Under the pieces are notes generated by a model. It was not told the DNA's origin and made no database searches. It was given only the letters and a program-made list of their open reading frames with translations. Shown in pieces: positions 25,243 to 34,541 of a stretch of DNA of 64,000 nt (position 1 is the stretch's first letter; each line of letters starts with the position of its first letter). A program made the translations under genes and the position numbers. The stretch covers positions 1,736,001 to 1,800,000 of the forward strand of contig NZ_JABTEX010000002.1 of NCBI RefSeq assembly GCF_015711645.1, written 5' to 3'. Source of the stretch: Planomonospora sp. ID82291 (lineage in GTDB: Bacteria; Actinomycetota; Actinomycetes; Streptosporangiales; Streptosporangiaceae).

Positions 25243-25875
25243 TCAGCGGCGGCGCGGACCGACCAGGACGGCCGGGTCGAAGGCGATCTCGTACGGCTCG
25301 GCCAGGGAGAGCGTCTGCCCGGCCCGCGCCGCCGCGACCTTGACGTACTCGCCCTCCTTGGCGGTGAACACCTCCACCAGCGGCATCGCGCCCTCCTCGC
25401 CGTGCAGCTCCACCCGCATGAACACCGGGACGCCGGCGGCGGCGTAGGAGGACGGCTTGACCAGGTAGTCGCGCTTCCGGTTGCCGGGGCTGACGATCTC
25501 GACGGCCATGAGCAGGTCGCCGGAGTCGAGCCGGACCTCACCGGCGATCATGGGATCCGCCGGTCCGACCACGATGTCGGGGATGAACCCCTCCTCGCGG
25601 ACCTGGACGTTCGCCGCCTCCACCACCTCGACGTCGTCCGGGGCGGCGTCGAGGAGGATGCGCACCAGACGCTGGGCGCAGAGTGCGTGATCGTAGGCGG
25701 GGGCAGGACTCACTACGAAACTCCCGTCGATGAGCTCGATGCGCTCCCGGGTCTCGGGGAGCGCCAGCCAGTCCTCGACGGTGTAGGGCCCGGAGTGCTG
25801 GGGGAGCAGGATCAGCGAGCGGCGGTGCTCCCGCGGCTCCGCCTCCGGCCACCCCTCGTCGGGCAGTGCGCTCAT
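25243..25875 (-). CDS. Uma2-family PD-(D/E)XK nuclease-like protein
   Basis: The product has 210 residues. The conserved Uma2 (DUF820) core is present: ERIELIDGSFVVSPAP, HALCAQRLVRILLDA, the acidic residue in EEGFIPDIVVG, and MAVEIVSPGNRKRDYLVKP, which holds the second acidic residue and basic residues of the restriction-endonuclease-like fold. The family is abundant in actinobacteria and cyanobacteria. Nuclease activity is predicted but its role is unknown. ATG 25875 is chosen over ATG 25896 because a GAGGGA lies seven bases upstream. It converges with the TetR gene, with 34 bp between them. Confidence 0.85.
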   Translation of the reverse strand: MSALPDEGWPEAEPREHRRSLILLPQHSGPYTVEDWLALPETRERIELIDGSFVVSPAPAYDHALCAQRLVRILLDAAPDDVEVVEAANVQVREEGFIPDIVVGPADPMIAGEVRLDSGDLLMAVEIVSPGNRKRDYLVKPSSYAAAGVPVFMRVELHGEEGAMPLVEVFTAKEGEYVKVAAARAGQTLSLAEPYEIAFDPAVLVGPRRR

Positions 25876-26092
25876 GTGCCGTCCCTCGCTTTCCATGCCG
25901 CCAGTCTGGCACCGCCCCTGGCGCGGTGCCAGGAGCGGAGCGGTCACGTCGAGATCGTCAGCGGGAGATTACCGGCGTCACCCTGGGTTTGCCCGGCGAA
26001 TACGGAAAGCGATGAAAGGGAGGGCCGTGCCCGGGTGCGGGTTCCGCCGCCACCCGGGCCGGGCCGCGCTCCGGGAGGACCGGAGACGGGCG

Positions 26093-27877
26093 TCAGGGGG
26101 CGGTCTCGCGCCAGCGGTTGGTGATGGGCAGGCGGCGGTCGCGGCCGAAGTTCTTCGGGGTGATCTTCGGGCCCGGGGGATACTGGCGGCGCTTGTACTC
26201 GGCCAGGTCGACCAGGCGGATGACCCGGGCGACCAGGTCGGGGTCGTGCCCGGCGGCGACCAGGGAGGCCGAGCCCATGTCCTTTTCGACGTAGTCGTCC
26301 AGGAGCCGGTCCAGCACGTCGTACTCCGGCAGGGAGTCGGTGTCGCGCTGGCCGGGGCGCAGCTCGGCGCTGGGCTCCTTGGTGATGGAGTTCTCCGGGA
26401 TCGGCGGGACCGCGAAGCCGTGCAGGAACGCGCTCTCGACGCCCGCCTGGGCGTTGCGCCAGCGGGCCAGCTCCCACACCAGGGTCTTGAGCACGTCCTT
26501 GATCGGGGCGAAGCCGCCCGCGGAGTCGCCGTAGAGCGTCGAGTAGCCGGTGGCCAGCTCGCTCTTGTTGCCGGTGGTCAGGACCAGGTGGCCGTGCTCG
26601 TTGGACAGGCCCATCAGGATCATGCCGCGCACCCGGGCCTGGAGGTTCTCCGCCGACAGGCCGGTCAGCGCGAGCTCCTTCTCGAAGGCGTCCACCATGG
26701 CGCCGATCGGCACGATCCGGGAGTTGATCCCCTGCCGGGCGACGAGCTCCTGGGCGTCGTCCAGGGAGTGGTCGGAGGAGTAGCGCGAGGGCATCAGCAC
26801 CCCGTGGACCCGGTCGGGGCCGATGGCGTCGGAGGCGATGGTGGCCGTCAGCGCCGAGTCGATGCCGCCGGACAGGCCGAGGATGACCGACCGGAAGCCG
26901 TTCTTGGCGACGTAGTCGCGCACGGCCAGCACCAGCGCCGAGTAGACCTCGGCGGTGTCGTCGAGGTGCCCGGCGACCGACGCCGGCTCCGGCTCGTACG
27001 GCTCCAGCGGGCGGGCCGACAGCTCCAGCCGCTCCACCGTGATGACGGTCCCGTCCCCGGCGTCCACCTCGAAGGAGCCGAGCCCGCCGTACGCGGCCTC
27101 GGGCAGGTCCAGGTCGGCGACCAGCAGCTCCTCGGTGAACTGCGCGGCCCGCGCGACCAGCTCGCCCGAGGCGGTCACGACGATCGAGTCGCCGTCGAAG
27201 ACCAGCTCGTCCTGCCCGCCGACCTGGTTGGCGTAGGCGAGCGCGCAGCCGGCCTCCCGGGCCCGCCGGGAGACGAGCTCCAGGCGCACGTCGTCCTTCT
27301 CCCGCTCGTACGGCGAGGCGTTCGGCACGACCAGCAGCCCGGCCCCGGCCTCGGCGGCCACCGCGACCGGCCCGCCGTCCTGCCAGAGGTCCTCGCAGAC
27401 CGCGATCGCCACGTCGACGCCGTGCAGCCGGAAGATCGGCAACCGGTCGCCGCGCACGAAGTAGCGGTACTCGTCGAAGACGCCGTAGTTCGGCAGGTGG
27501 TGCTTGGCCGTCCTGGCGACCACCCCGCCCCGGTACAGCAGCGCCGCCGCGTCCAGCGGGGCGCCCTTGGGCTGCCCCACGCGCGGGGCGCGGTCGGCGC
27601 GGTCGACGTAGCCGACGACCACGGGGATCTCGCCGAGCCCCTCCTCGGCCAGGCGCCGGGCCGCGGCCTCGACCGCCGCGACGGACGCCTCCACGAACGA
27701 GTTCCGCAGCACCAGGTCCTCGACGGGGTAGCCGGTGAGGAACATCTCGGTGAAGACCGCCAGGTGCGCGCCGCGGTCGGCGGCGCGGCGGGTCCACTCG
27801 ACGAGTTTGTCGGCGTTGGCGGTCAGGTCGCCGACCGCGGGGTTGGTCTGGGCGAGTGCGATTCGGAGTTGGGCCAC
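26093..27877 (-). CDS. nadE: Glutamine-dependent NAD+ synthetase
   Basis: The product has 594 residues. It makes NAD from nicotinic acid adenine dinucleotide, ATP and glutamine. The N-terminal nitrilase-type glutaminase has its Glu in AVFTEMFLTGYP, Lys in KHHLPNYGVFDE and Cys in AVCEDLWQDGG. The C-terminal synthetase has the PP-loop LGLSGGIDSALTATIA and GNKSELATGYSTLYGD. The two-domain layout lets ammonia pass internally. The GTG start at 27877 (MAQLRIALAQTNPAVGDL) matches the family's N-terminus. It seems monocistronic. A GC-rich repeat array lies just upstream of its start. Confidence 0.96.
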   Translation of the reverse strand: MAQLRIALAQTNPAVGDLTANADKLVEWTRRAADRGAHLAVFTEMFLTGYPVEDLVLRNSFVEASVAAVEAAARRLAEEGLGEIPVVVGYVDRADRAPRVGQPKGAPLDAAALLYRGGVVARTAKHHLPNYGVFDEYRYFVRGDRLPIFRLHGVDVAIAVCEDLWQDGGPVAVAAEAGAGLLVVPNASPYEREKDDVRLELVSRRAREAGCALAYANQVGGQDELVFDGDSIVVTASGELVARAAQFTEELLVADLDLPEAAYGGLGSFEVDAGDGTVITVERLELSARPLEPYEPEPASVAGHLDDTAEVYSALVLAVRDYVAKNGFRSVILGLSGGIDSALTATIASDAIGPDRVHGVLMPSRYSSDHSLDDAQELVARQGINSRIVPIGAMVDAFEKELALTGLSAENLQARVRGMILMGLSNEHGHLVLTTGNKSELATGYSTLYGDSAGGFAPIKDVLKTLVWELARWRNAQAGVESAFLHGFAVPPIPENSITKEPSAELRPGQRDTDSLPEYDVLDRLLDDYVEKDMGSASLVAAGHDPDLVARVIRLVDLAEYKRRQYPPGPKITPKNFGRDRRLPITNRWRETAP

Positions 27878-27957
27878 GCCCCCACCTTATTCCCGGCCGT
27901 TCCCGGGCGGCGTCACCGGGCGGCGGGGGTCCCGCGCCACCGGGCGGCGTCACCGGG

Positions 27958-28014
27958 CGGCGGAGGGACGGTCCCGCGGCGGAGGGGCGGTCCCGCGGCG
28001 GAGGGGCGGTCCCG
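27958..28014. repeat. Three 19-bp tandem repeats upstream of nadE
   Basis: Unit CGGCGGAGGGGCGGTCCCG repeated at 27958-27976 (one base different), 27977-27995 and 27996-28014, with a partial fourth copy after. Degenerate CGTCACCGGGCGGCGG copies lie immediately to the left (27911-27957). Together they form a roughly 110-bp GC-rich minisatellite between nadE and the secreted-protein gene. Confidence 0.85.
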
Positions 28015-28155
28015 CGGCGGAGGCCCCGCCGTGGGACCCCCGCCGGCGAGGAATCCCCGCCGGCGGGGGCCGCCACCGCTCCGGGCCGCGGGCGTGGGCG
28101 GCCCGGAGGGTCCCGGCGGTCGGCGCCGGGACCTGTCGGCGGAGCCGGTCAGGGC

Positions 28156-28431
28156 TCAGTTGGCGGCGCTGGTGGTGGAGTTGCTGCTGGCGCCGCCGGG
28201 ACCGGCCTGGCTGTAGGACTGCTTGAAGAAGACGCCGCTGCCGTGGCCGCCGTGGCCTCCGCCGGTGCCCGACAGGACGCTGCTGTTGAAGGCGCCGAAC
28301 TTGCCGGCGCTGCTGGAGTTCTGCTCGAAGCTCGTGCCGCCGCCCGCCAGGGCGGCGGTCTGGAAGGCCAGGCCCAGGGCCGAGGCGGCTCCCGCGATCA
28401 CCAGGGCACGCCGCAACTTCGTCATGGTCAT
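28156..28431 (-). CDS. Small secreted Gly/Ser/Asn-rich protein (91 aa)
   Basis: The product has 91 residues. It has a clear signal peptide (MTMTKLRRALVIAGAASALG then LAFQTAALA), with cleavage likely near residue 29. The mature part, about 60 residues, is rich in Gly, Ser, Asn and Gln and contains two related stretches (SFEQNSSSAGKFGAFNSS and FFKQSYSQAGPGG) separated by GTGGGHGGHGSG. It has no cysteine and I recognise no family. The composition and spaced aromatic/Asn residues recall surface-active or amyloid-forming secreted proteins, but this is only an impression. ATG 28431 has GAGAGG nine bases upstream. It lies 292 bp downstream of the two-kinase operon on the same strand. Confidence 0.7.
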   Translation of the reverse strand: MTMTKLRRALVIAGAASALGLAFQTAALAGGGTSFEQNSSSAGKFGAFNSSVLSGTGGGHGGHGSGVFFKQSYSQAGPGGASSNSTTSAAN

Positions 28432-28723
28432 GGTGGATTTCCTCTCTGTTCCGCCGACCTGCGCCGGCGCATGGGATGGAGCACCCGAAAGGGCCCTGTG
28501 CGACGGCTCCGGACGGACCGGGAACCGCCGTACGCCAGCTGTGCTTCCCTGGCCTCCTCCGGCCGAAAACACGGAGTGCAACGATCTAACTACTGATGGA
28601 CATGATCGGTAAACACATGGATCAACCCTTGCGAGCGGTCCGGCGCGTCTTCTCCGGGCGGCGAGGAGGGGCGCGGTGCGGGCGGGCCTCCTCGCCGCCC
28701 GGCGGAGCACCCGGGCCCGGCGG

Positions 28724-30832
28724 TCAGCGGGGCAGGGGGAGGACGGCCTCCACGGCGGTGCCGCCGCCCGGAGCGCCGGCGATCACGCAGCTCCCGCCGA
28801 GCTCGGTGGCGCGCTCGCGCATCGAGACCAGGCCGATCCCCGACCGGGAGGACTCGGGCAGACCGCACCCGTCGTCGGTGACCCGGACGGTGAGCGAGGA
28901 GCCCTCGTGCCGCAGACGGACCGTCGCGCCGCGCGCCCGGGCGTGCTTGCGCACGTTGGTCAGCGCCTCCTGGGCGATCCGGTACGCCGCCACCTCGACC
29001 GCCGCGGGCAGGCCGGACAGGTCGCCCGAGGCCTCCACCGTCACCGGCGGTCCCCCCTCGGCCGCCAGGGCCCGTACGGCGCCGGCCAGGCCGAGCTCGT
29101 CCAGGGTCGGCGGACGCAGGCCGTACACCAGCTCCCTGATCTCCTGGCTGACCGCGTCCATCCCGCTGCGCAGGTCGAGCAGGAGCCGGTCGGCGGAGGC
29201 GGGGGCGGAGCGCAGGCTGATCCGGGCCATGTTGATCGACATCGCCATGTCGGTCAGCGCGTGGCCCAGGCCGTCGTGCAGGTCCCGGCGGAGGCGGCGG
29301 CGCTCCTCCTCCCGGGCGGTCAGGATGCGCTCGCGGGAGCGCTGCAGGTCGGCGGTCATCCGTACGGCGTGCGCCACGTCGGCCACGTACGGCGTCACCG
29401 CGGCGATCAGCCGCTCGTTGTGGGCGGCGGCGAACCTGCGCGGCCCCGGCGAGCCGAGCAGCAGGCGGCCGACCGGCTCACCGTGCCAGACCAGCGGCAC
29501 CGCGCGCGGCGAAGGACCCGGCAGGCCGAGCGTCACCTGCCGGGAACCCGGGCCGCGCACCTCGATCGTGACGCCGGTGACGCAGAGCCCGTCGCGGATC
29601 ACGGCGGCGACGGCGGCCAGCGCGCCCGCGGGCTCGGCCTCCCCGACCTCGCGGGCCAGGCGGGCGGCCAGGACGGCGGGATCACCCTGCGTGCCGTACA
29701 TGAGCCGGTCGACCAGGCGCCGGAGCCGGTGGCGGAGGGGGTGGAAGAAGACGCCCGCGGACAGTGCGGCGACCAGGCCGCCGACACGGTCGTAGTCCGA
29801 CAGGGCCATCCCGGCGAGGGCGCCCGCGCCGAAGTAGACGACGCTGACCGCGGCGATCAGCCCGGCGGCCACGAAGGCCCGGCTGATCACGGTGTCGATG
29901 CCGTACAGCCGGTAGCGCAGCACGGAGAAGGCGATGGCCACCGGGATCAGGCCGGTTGAGACCGTGGCGGCCAGCCACCAGCCCGGCCCGGCGATCAGGC
30001 AGACGCTGTAGACGGCGAAGGCCGACAGCGGCCACGCGATCTGCCGGCGGCCGGCGGGATCGGCCCGGCGCAGGCGCAGGACCAGGGAGAGCACGGCCGT
30101 CACCACGAGGACCGAGACCATGGTGCTGAGCACCGGCAGCACCGTGCGGTGGTGGGGGGCGAGCGCCTCCACGGCGAGCGGGTTGGGGATCACCCGCGGG
30201 TAGGGGTAGTCCTCCGGGCGGGGCGTGGGGCGCAGGACCATCACGGTCGTCTGCGCGACCAGCACGGCGACGCCCAGCGCCGCGACCGGCCGCCAGCGCG
30301 GCGACGGCAGGCGGCCGTCGGGGGAGTACAGCGGGAGGAGGACGGCGAGCAGCATGCCGCCGGCGCCCCATCCCACGACGCTGAACCAGCGCAGGTAGCC
30401 GGCGGTGGTCAGGTCGCCGGAGGAGGCGGCGGAGAGCACGGCCGCGTCCGCGAAGACGTTGACCGCGCAGCCCAGGCCGCCGACGCACATCAGCCAGGCC
30501 GTGATCGGCCGGGCGCCGTGCAGCAGCAGGAAGGCGCCCACCACGGGGAAGGTCAGGCCCGCCGAGAGGTCGGGAGTGGCGGGCGCCTCGGGCGACCACT
30601 CGGGCGGCAGGCCGAGGATCCCGACGAACCCCGTGACGGTGAGCGCGACGGCCAGCACGGCGACCGCGACGGGGGCGAGCCGCCGCGGCGAGGTCAGCAG
30701 CGCGGCCACCGGGCTCCGGCGCGGGACGTCGAGGCTGACGGCGTCCACGACGCGGCGCGGCACGCCCCCGGCGCCGGACGCGACGCCGGTGCGCGCCCCC
30801 GCGCCGGGCGCGCCGCCCGCCTCCAGATACAT
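28724..30832 (-). CDS. Membrane sensor histidine kinase (NarL-partner type), kinase 1 of the SARP-receiver operon
   Basis: The product has 702 residues. The N-terminal half holds about eight to ten hydrophobic helices (LAPVAVAVLAVALTVTGFVG, TFPVVGAFLLLHG and others) and then a GAF-like linker region (about 400-500). The HisKA_3 box EEERRRLRRDLHDGLGHAL places the phospho-histidine at about His519, followed by the N-box AYRIAQEALTNVRKHARA and G-boxes TDDGCGLP and GGGTAVEAVLP. It starts 2 bp after the stop of the SARP-receiver fusion gene (GAGCAGGTAGCG then ATG), so it is translationally coupled to it. A close paralogue lies on the other side of that gene. The input signal is unknown; the helices are the probable sensor. 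Confidence 0.9.
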   Translation of the reverse strand: MYLEAGGAPGAGARTGVASGAGGVPRRVVDAVSLDVPRRSPVAALLTSPRRLAPVAVAVLAVALTVTGFVGILGLPPEWSPEAPATPDLSAGLTFPVVGAFLLLHGARPITAWLMCVGGLGCAVNVFADAAVLSAASSGDLTTAGYLRWFSVVGWGAGGMLLAVLLPLYSPDGRLPSPRWRPVAALGVAVLVAQTTVMVLRPTPRPEDYPYPRVIPNPLAVEALAPHHRTVLPVLSTMVSVLVVTAVLSLVLRLRRADPAGRRQIAWPLSAFAVYSVCLIAGPGWWLAATVSTGLIPVAIAFSVLRYRLYGIDTVISRAFVAAGLIAAVSVVYFGAGALAGMALSDYDRVGGLVAALSAGVFFHPLRHRLRRLVDRLMYGTQGDPAVLAARLAREVGEAEPAGALAAVAAVIRDGLCVTGVTIEVRGPGSRQVTLGLPGPSPRAVPLVWHGEPVGRLLLGSPGPRRFAAAHNERLIAAVTPYVADVAHAVRMTADLQRSRERILTAREEERRRLRRDLHDGLGHALTDMAMSINMARISLRSAPASADRLLLDLRSGMDAVSQEIRELVYGLRPPTLDELGLAGAVRALAAEGGPPVTVEASGDLSGLPAAVEVAAYRIAQEALTNVRKHARARGATVRLRHEGSSLTVRVTDDGCGLPESSRSGIGLVSMRERATELGGSCVIAGAPGGGTAVEAVLPLPR

Positions 30833-30834
30833 CG

Positions 30835-32355
30835 CTACCTGCTCACGGCGCCGGGGTTGACCAGGCCCGACTCGTACGCCGCGACGACGAGCTGCGCGCG
30901 GTCGAACAGCCCCAGGTGCGCCAGGAGCCTGCCCACCGACTCGGCCACGGACGGCTCGGGGACCGACAGGGTCGCCGCGATCTGCCGGTTGGTGAGCCCG
31001 CGGGCGATCAGCTTCATCAGGTCCAGCTCGGCGTCGCCGAGGCCGGCGAGCGCGGCCGGGGCCGCGGGGTCGGAGCGCCCGGCGAAGGCCGCGATCAACC
31101 GGGTGGTGACGGCCGGGTCGATCAGCGCGTCCCCGGCCTGCGCGGCGCGCATCGCGGTGATGAGCTGCTCGGGGGCCGAGGTCTTGAGGACGAAGCCGCT
31201 CACCCCGGCCCGCAACGCGGAGTAGAGGTTGTCGTCGGTGCCGAACGTGGTCATCATGATCACCTTGGGCGGGTCCTCGTCGGCGAGGATGCGGCGGGCG
31301 GCGGTCAGGCCGTCCAGGCGGGGCATCTGGATGTCCATCAGCACCAGGTCGGGACGGGCCTCGCGGACCAGCGCGATCGCCTGCTCGCCGTTCTCGGCCT
31401 CCCCGGCGAGCACGAAGCCCGGCTCGCTGTCCAGCACCACCCGCAGGCCGGTGCGGACCAGCGCCTGGTCGTCGGCCACGACGACGCGCAGGGTCTCCGG
31501 CTCCGTCCCCCCGGAGGCCTCCTGCCCGGGAGCCTCCCCCCGTCCGGGCGCGGCCGTCTCCGGGAGCGCCTGCGGGGCCGCGGTCCGGACGGCCCGGGGG
31601 GCGGGCGGGTCCAGATGGGGGGCCTGGGCGAGCATGTCGGACTCCAGGCGCTGCAGCGTGGCGCCCAGGTCCAGTCCGAGCTCGTCGCGGAGCACGGTCC
31701 GGGCGCGCCGGAGCGCGCCGAGGGCGTCCCCCTGCCGGCCGCCGCGGTAGAGGGCCAGGGCGAGCAGCCGCCAGGCCTCCTCGCGGAGGGGGTGGGCCGA
31801 GACGTGCGCCTCCAGGTCCGCGACCAGGGCCGCGGAGTGGCCGAGCGTGAGCCCGGCGTCGGCCCGGCGCTCGACCGCGGTCAGCCGGAGCTCCTCCAGC
31901 CGCCCCGCCTCGGTCACCGCCCACGGCAGGTCGGAGAACTCGGCCAGCGCCGGTCCCCGCCAGAGCGCGAGCGCCTCCTCCGTCCGGGCCCACACCGCGG
32001 CCGGGTCGCCGTCGAGCTTGACGGCGCTCTCGAAACGCCAGGAGTCCACCTGCCCGGGCGCGGCGCGCAGCGCGTACCCCGGCGGAGCCGAGACCAGGAC
32101 CTCGGCCTCCTCGCGGGGGGCGCGGTCCGGCTCCAGCGCGCGCCGCAGCCGCGACACGTACCCCTGGATGGTGGACAGGGCCTGGGCGGGGGGTTCGCCC
32201 GGCCAGAGCTCGTCGATGAGCACGCTCACCGGGACGGCGCGGCCGCCGGCCACGAGCAGCCGGGCGAGCACCGCCATCTGGCGTTGACCGCCGAGGTCGA
32301 GCACCACGTCGCCGTGGCGCGCCTGGAACGGTCCGAGGGCACGGAAAGTCAGCAT
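30835..32355 (-). CDS. SARP-receiver-LuxR fusion regulator (hybrid AfsR-type / NarL-type response regulator)
   Basis: The product has 506 residues in a rare arrangement. Residues 1-95 are a SARP winged helix (MLTFRALGPFQARHGDVVLD, SVLIDELWPGEPPAQALSTI) and about 97-245 the bacterial transcriptional activation domain (ALWRGPALAEF, HPLREEAWRLLALALYRGG). A linker is followed at about 289-405 by a receiver domain with phospho-acceptor Asp341 in DLVLMDIQMPRLDG and the conserved Lys in GFVLKTS. About 437-500 is a LuxR/NarL helix-turn-helix (LMKLIARGLTNRQIAATLSV), somewhat diverged. It thus has two DNA-binding domains and a phosphorylation switch. It sits between two paralogous kinases, its evident partners. 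Start ATG 32355 fits the family; no good ribosome site is seen. Confidence 0.9.
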   Translation of the reverse strand: MLTFRALGPFQARHGDVVLDLGGQRQMAVLARLLVAGGRAVPVSVLIDELWPGEPPAQALSTIQGYVSRLRRALEPDRAPREEAEVLVSAPPGYALRAAPGQVDSWRFESAVKLDGDPAAVWARTEEALALWRGPALAEFSDLPWAVTEAGRLEELRLTAVERRADAGLTLGHSAALVADLEAHVSAHPLREEAWRLLALALYRGGRQGDALGALRRARTVLRDELGLDLGATLQRLESDMLAQAPHLDPPAPRAVRTAAPQALPETAAPGRGEAPGQEASGGTEPETLRVVVADDQALVRTGLRVVLDSEPGFVLAGEAENGEQAIALVREARPDLVLMDIQMPRLDGLTAARRILADEDPPKVIMMTTFGTDDNLYSALRAGVSGFVLKTSAPEQLITAMRAAQAGDALIDPAVTTRLIAAFAGRSDPAAPAALAGLGDAELDLMKLIARGLTNRQIAATLSVPEPSVAESVGRLLAHLGLFDRAQLVVAAYESGLVNPGAVSR

Positions 32356-32434
32356 CGCAGTGGTAAGGGTACGACCACCCTGACTATGGCAATACGGCAA
32401 GATTCACCATCGTTCGCGTCCTGTAAGGAATCGG

Positions 32435-34447
32435 TTATCCGACGGGCCCCGTCTCGACGGCCGCGTCCTCGGCCGCCGGGAGCACCGCCTCGACCACGGT
32501 GCCGCCCCCCGGGGGAGAGGTGATCATGCAGGTTCCGCCGAGTTCGGCGGCCCTCTCGCGCATCGACGCCAGTCCGACCCCCGAGCGCCGGCCCGCGGGC
32601 ACGCCCACGCCGTCGTCGCTCACCCGGACGCCCAGCCGCCCGTTCCGCTCCAGCGCGACCCGGACCGTGCGGGCGCGGGCGTGCCGGTGCGCGTTGGTCA
32701 GGGCCTCCTGGACGATCCGGTACGCGGCGACCTCGACGGCGGCCGACAGGCCGGTGAGGTCGCCGCGCACCTCGACCGCGACCTGCGGCCCGGCCATCTC
32801 CCGGATCGCGCCGACCAGGCCGAGGTCGTCCAGGGCCGGCGGGCGCAGGCCGTACACCAGGTGCCGGATGTCGCTGGTCACGCTGTCCATGCCGGAGCGC
32901 AGGCCGTCGAGCAGCCGCTCGGCGCTCTCCGGGGAGGTGCGCAGGGAGAGCCGGGCCGCGTTGATGGACATGGCCATGCCGCTGAGCGACTGGCCGAGCC
33001 CGTCGTGCAGGTCGCGGCGGAGGCGGCGGCGCTCCTCCTCGCGGGTGGTGATGATCCGCTCCCGCGAGCGCCGCAGCGTGTCGACCAGCAGGACCGCGTG
33101 GGCGGCGTCGGCGATGTACGGCGTGAGCGCGGAGACGACCCGCTCGTTGTGCGCCGCGGGCAGCCGCCGGGCCCCGGGGCGGCCGATGAGCAGGTCGCCG
33201 ACCGGCTCGCCGTGCCAGGCCAGCCGGACCCGCCGGGCCACCTCGCCGAGCTCGCCCACGACCTCCTCCGCCGGTCCGGCGGTTTCGCCGGGGGGCCGGT
33301 CCGCGCCCCTGTCGGCCGGCCGGGGCGAGAAGCGCACGGCCACGCCGGTGACGGAGAGCCCGTCGCGCAGCACCTCCAGGGCGGCCCGCAGCCCTTCGGC
33401 CGGGCCGGTCCGCTGCAGCCGGCGCCGCGCCTCCGCGGCGAGCGCGACCGGGTCGCCCCTGCTGCCGTAGAGCAGGCGGTCGGCGCCGCGCTGGAGCACC
33501 TTGCGCAGCGGGTGGAAGAACACCCCGGCGAACAGGGCGGCGAGCAGGCCGCCGATCCGGTCCACGTCGGACAGCAGCAGGCTGGAGGCGGTGCCCACCG
33601 CCATGTAGACGCCGCCGATGACGCCCACCAGGCCGGCGCCGACCAGCGTGCGGGTGATCAGCGTGTCGATGCCGTAGAGCCGGTGCCGCAGGACGGCGAA
33701 CGCGATCGCGGCGGGGACGAGCGGGATGGTGAACGACGCCAGCCACCAGACCGGGTCGCCGACCATCCAGGGGACGACCACGGTCGTCGTCGCCACCAGC
33801 GGGCAGAGGATCCGCCGCCGGTCGAGCGGGTCCGCCCCGCGCAGGCGCCCGGCGAGCGAGGCGACCGCCAGCGCCATGCACGCGGCCGACAGCCCGTGCA
33901 GGACGTCTCTGAGGACCGGCTGCGGGGGCGCCGCCCCGAGGAGGACGGCCGTCGAGAGCAGCCCTTCGGAGGCCGTGGCCGCGCCCCCGGCGAGGACCAG
34001 CGGACGCCACCGGCGCGAGGGCAGGCGGCCGGTCGGGTGCACCAGCGGCAGCAGCACGCCCAGCAGGAACGACGCCAGGGCCCAGCTCTGGCCGACGACC
34101 ACCCACAGGAACGCGGGCGCGCCCGGCGCGGAGGGGGACGGGGCGTGCAGCAGGGCGACGTTGGCCGCCAGGATGTTGGCGGCGCAGGCCAGCCCGCCCA
34201 CCGCCAGAACCCAGCCGACGAGCAGCCGCGGGCGCTGGAAGACCAGCAGGGCCCCGAAGACCGGGAAGGCGGTCCCCGCCACGTCCTCGGGAGCGAACGG
34301 CAGCGGCGTGGAGGGGGACTGCGGCAGCCGGGAGGTCACCCAGATGTCGGCGAGTTCCATGGCGACGGCGACCGCGGCGATCGTCGCCGCAGCGGCCCGC
34401 GCCCGCCCGGGGCCCACCACGGCGGACAGTCGGTCCAGCCCGCGCAT
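32435..34447 (-). CDS. Membrane sensor histidine kinase (NarL-partner type), kinase 2 of the SARP-receiver operon
   Basis: The product has 670 residues and is clearly paralogous to the kinase at 28724-30832, sharing the same order of helices and near-identical catalytic boxes. There are about nine N-terminal hydrophobic helices, a GAF-like middle, and EEERRRLRRDLHDGLGQSLS with the phospho-histidine at about His481. AYRIVQEALTNAHRHARA, SDDGVGVPAGRRSGVGL and GGGTVVEAVLP complete the ATPase domain. ATG 34447 (MRGLDRLSAVVG) has AAAGGA eight bases upstream. It is the first gene of the operon; the SARP-receiver gene begins 79 bp after its stop. Two kinases around one regulator suggests signal integration or a duplication kept for a different input. 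Confidence 0.9.
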   Translation of the reverse strand: MRGLDRLSAVVGPGRARAAAATIAAVAVAMELADIWVTSRLPQSPSTPLPFAPEDVAGTAFPVFGALLVFQRPRLLVGWVLAVGGLACAANILAANVALLHAPSPSAPGAPAFLWVVVGQSWALASFLLGVLLPLVHPTGRLPSRRWRPLVLAGGAATASEGLLSTAVLLGAAPPQPVLRDVLHGLSAACMALAVASLAGRLRGADPLDRRRILCPLVATTTVVVPWMVGDPVWWLASFTIPLVPAAIAFAVLRHRLYGIDTLITRTLVGAGLVGVIGGVYMAVGTASSLLLSDVDRIGGLLAALFAGVFFHPLRKVLQRGADRLLYGSRGDPVALAAEARRRLQRTGPAEGLRAALEVLRDGLSVTGVAVRFSPRPADRGADRPPGETAGPAEEVVGELGEVARRVRLAWHGEPVGDLLIGRPGARRLPAAHNERVVSALTPYIADAAHAVLLVDTLRRSRERIITTREEERRRLRRDLHDGLGQSLSGMAMSINAARLSLRTSPESAERLLDGLRSGMDSVTSDIRHLVYGLRPPALDDLGLVGAIREMAGPQVAVEVRGDLTGLSAAVEVAAYRIVQEALTNAHRHARARTVRVALERNGRLGVRVSDDGVGVPAGRRSGVGLASMRERAAELGGTCMITSPPGGGTVVEAVLPAAEDAAVETGPVG

Positions 34448-34541
34448 ATGGCCGGTCCTTTCACGAAACACGATGTGAGAGGACCCTAACCGGTGCGAAC
34501 AGCAATCCGATCAAACCGGATCGCACCGGATCAACGGACGA

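Noticed and set aside
25874-28216. 780-codon plus-strand frame across nadE
   Set aside because: It shadows the nadE gene on the minus strand. The sequence is repetitive Gly/Arg/Val/Gln with no motifs.
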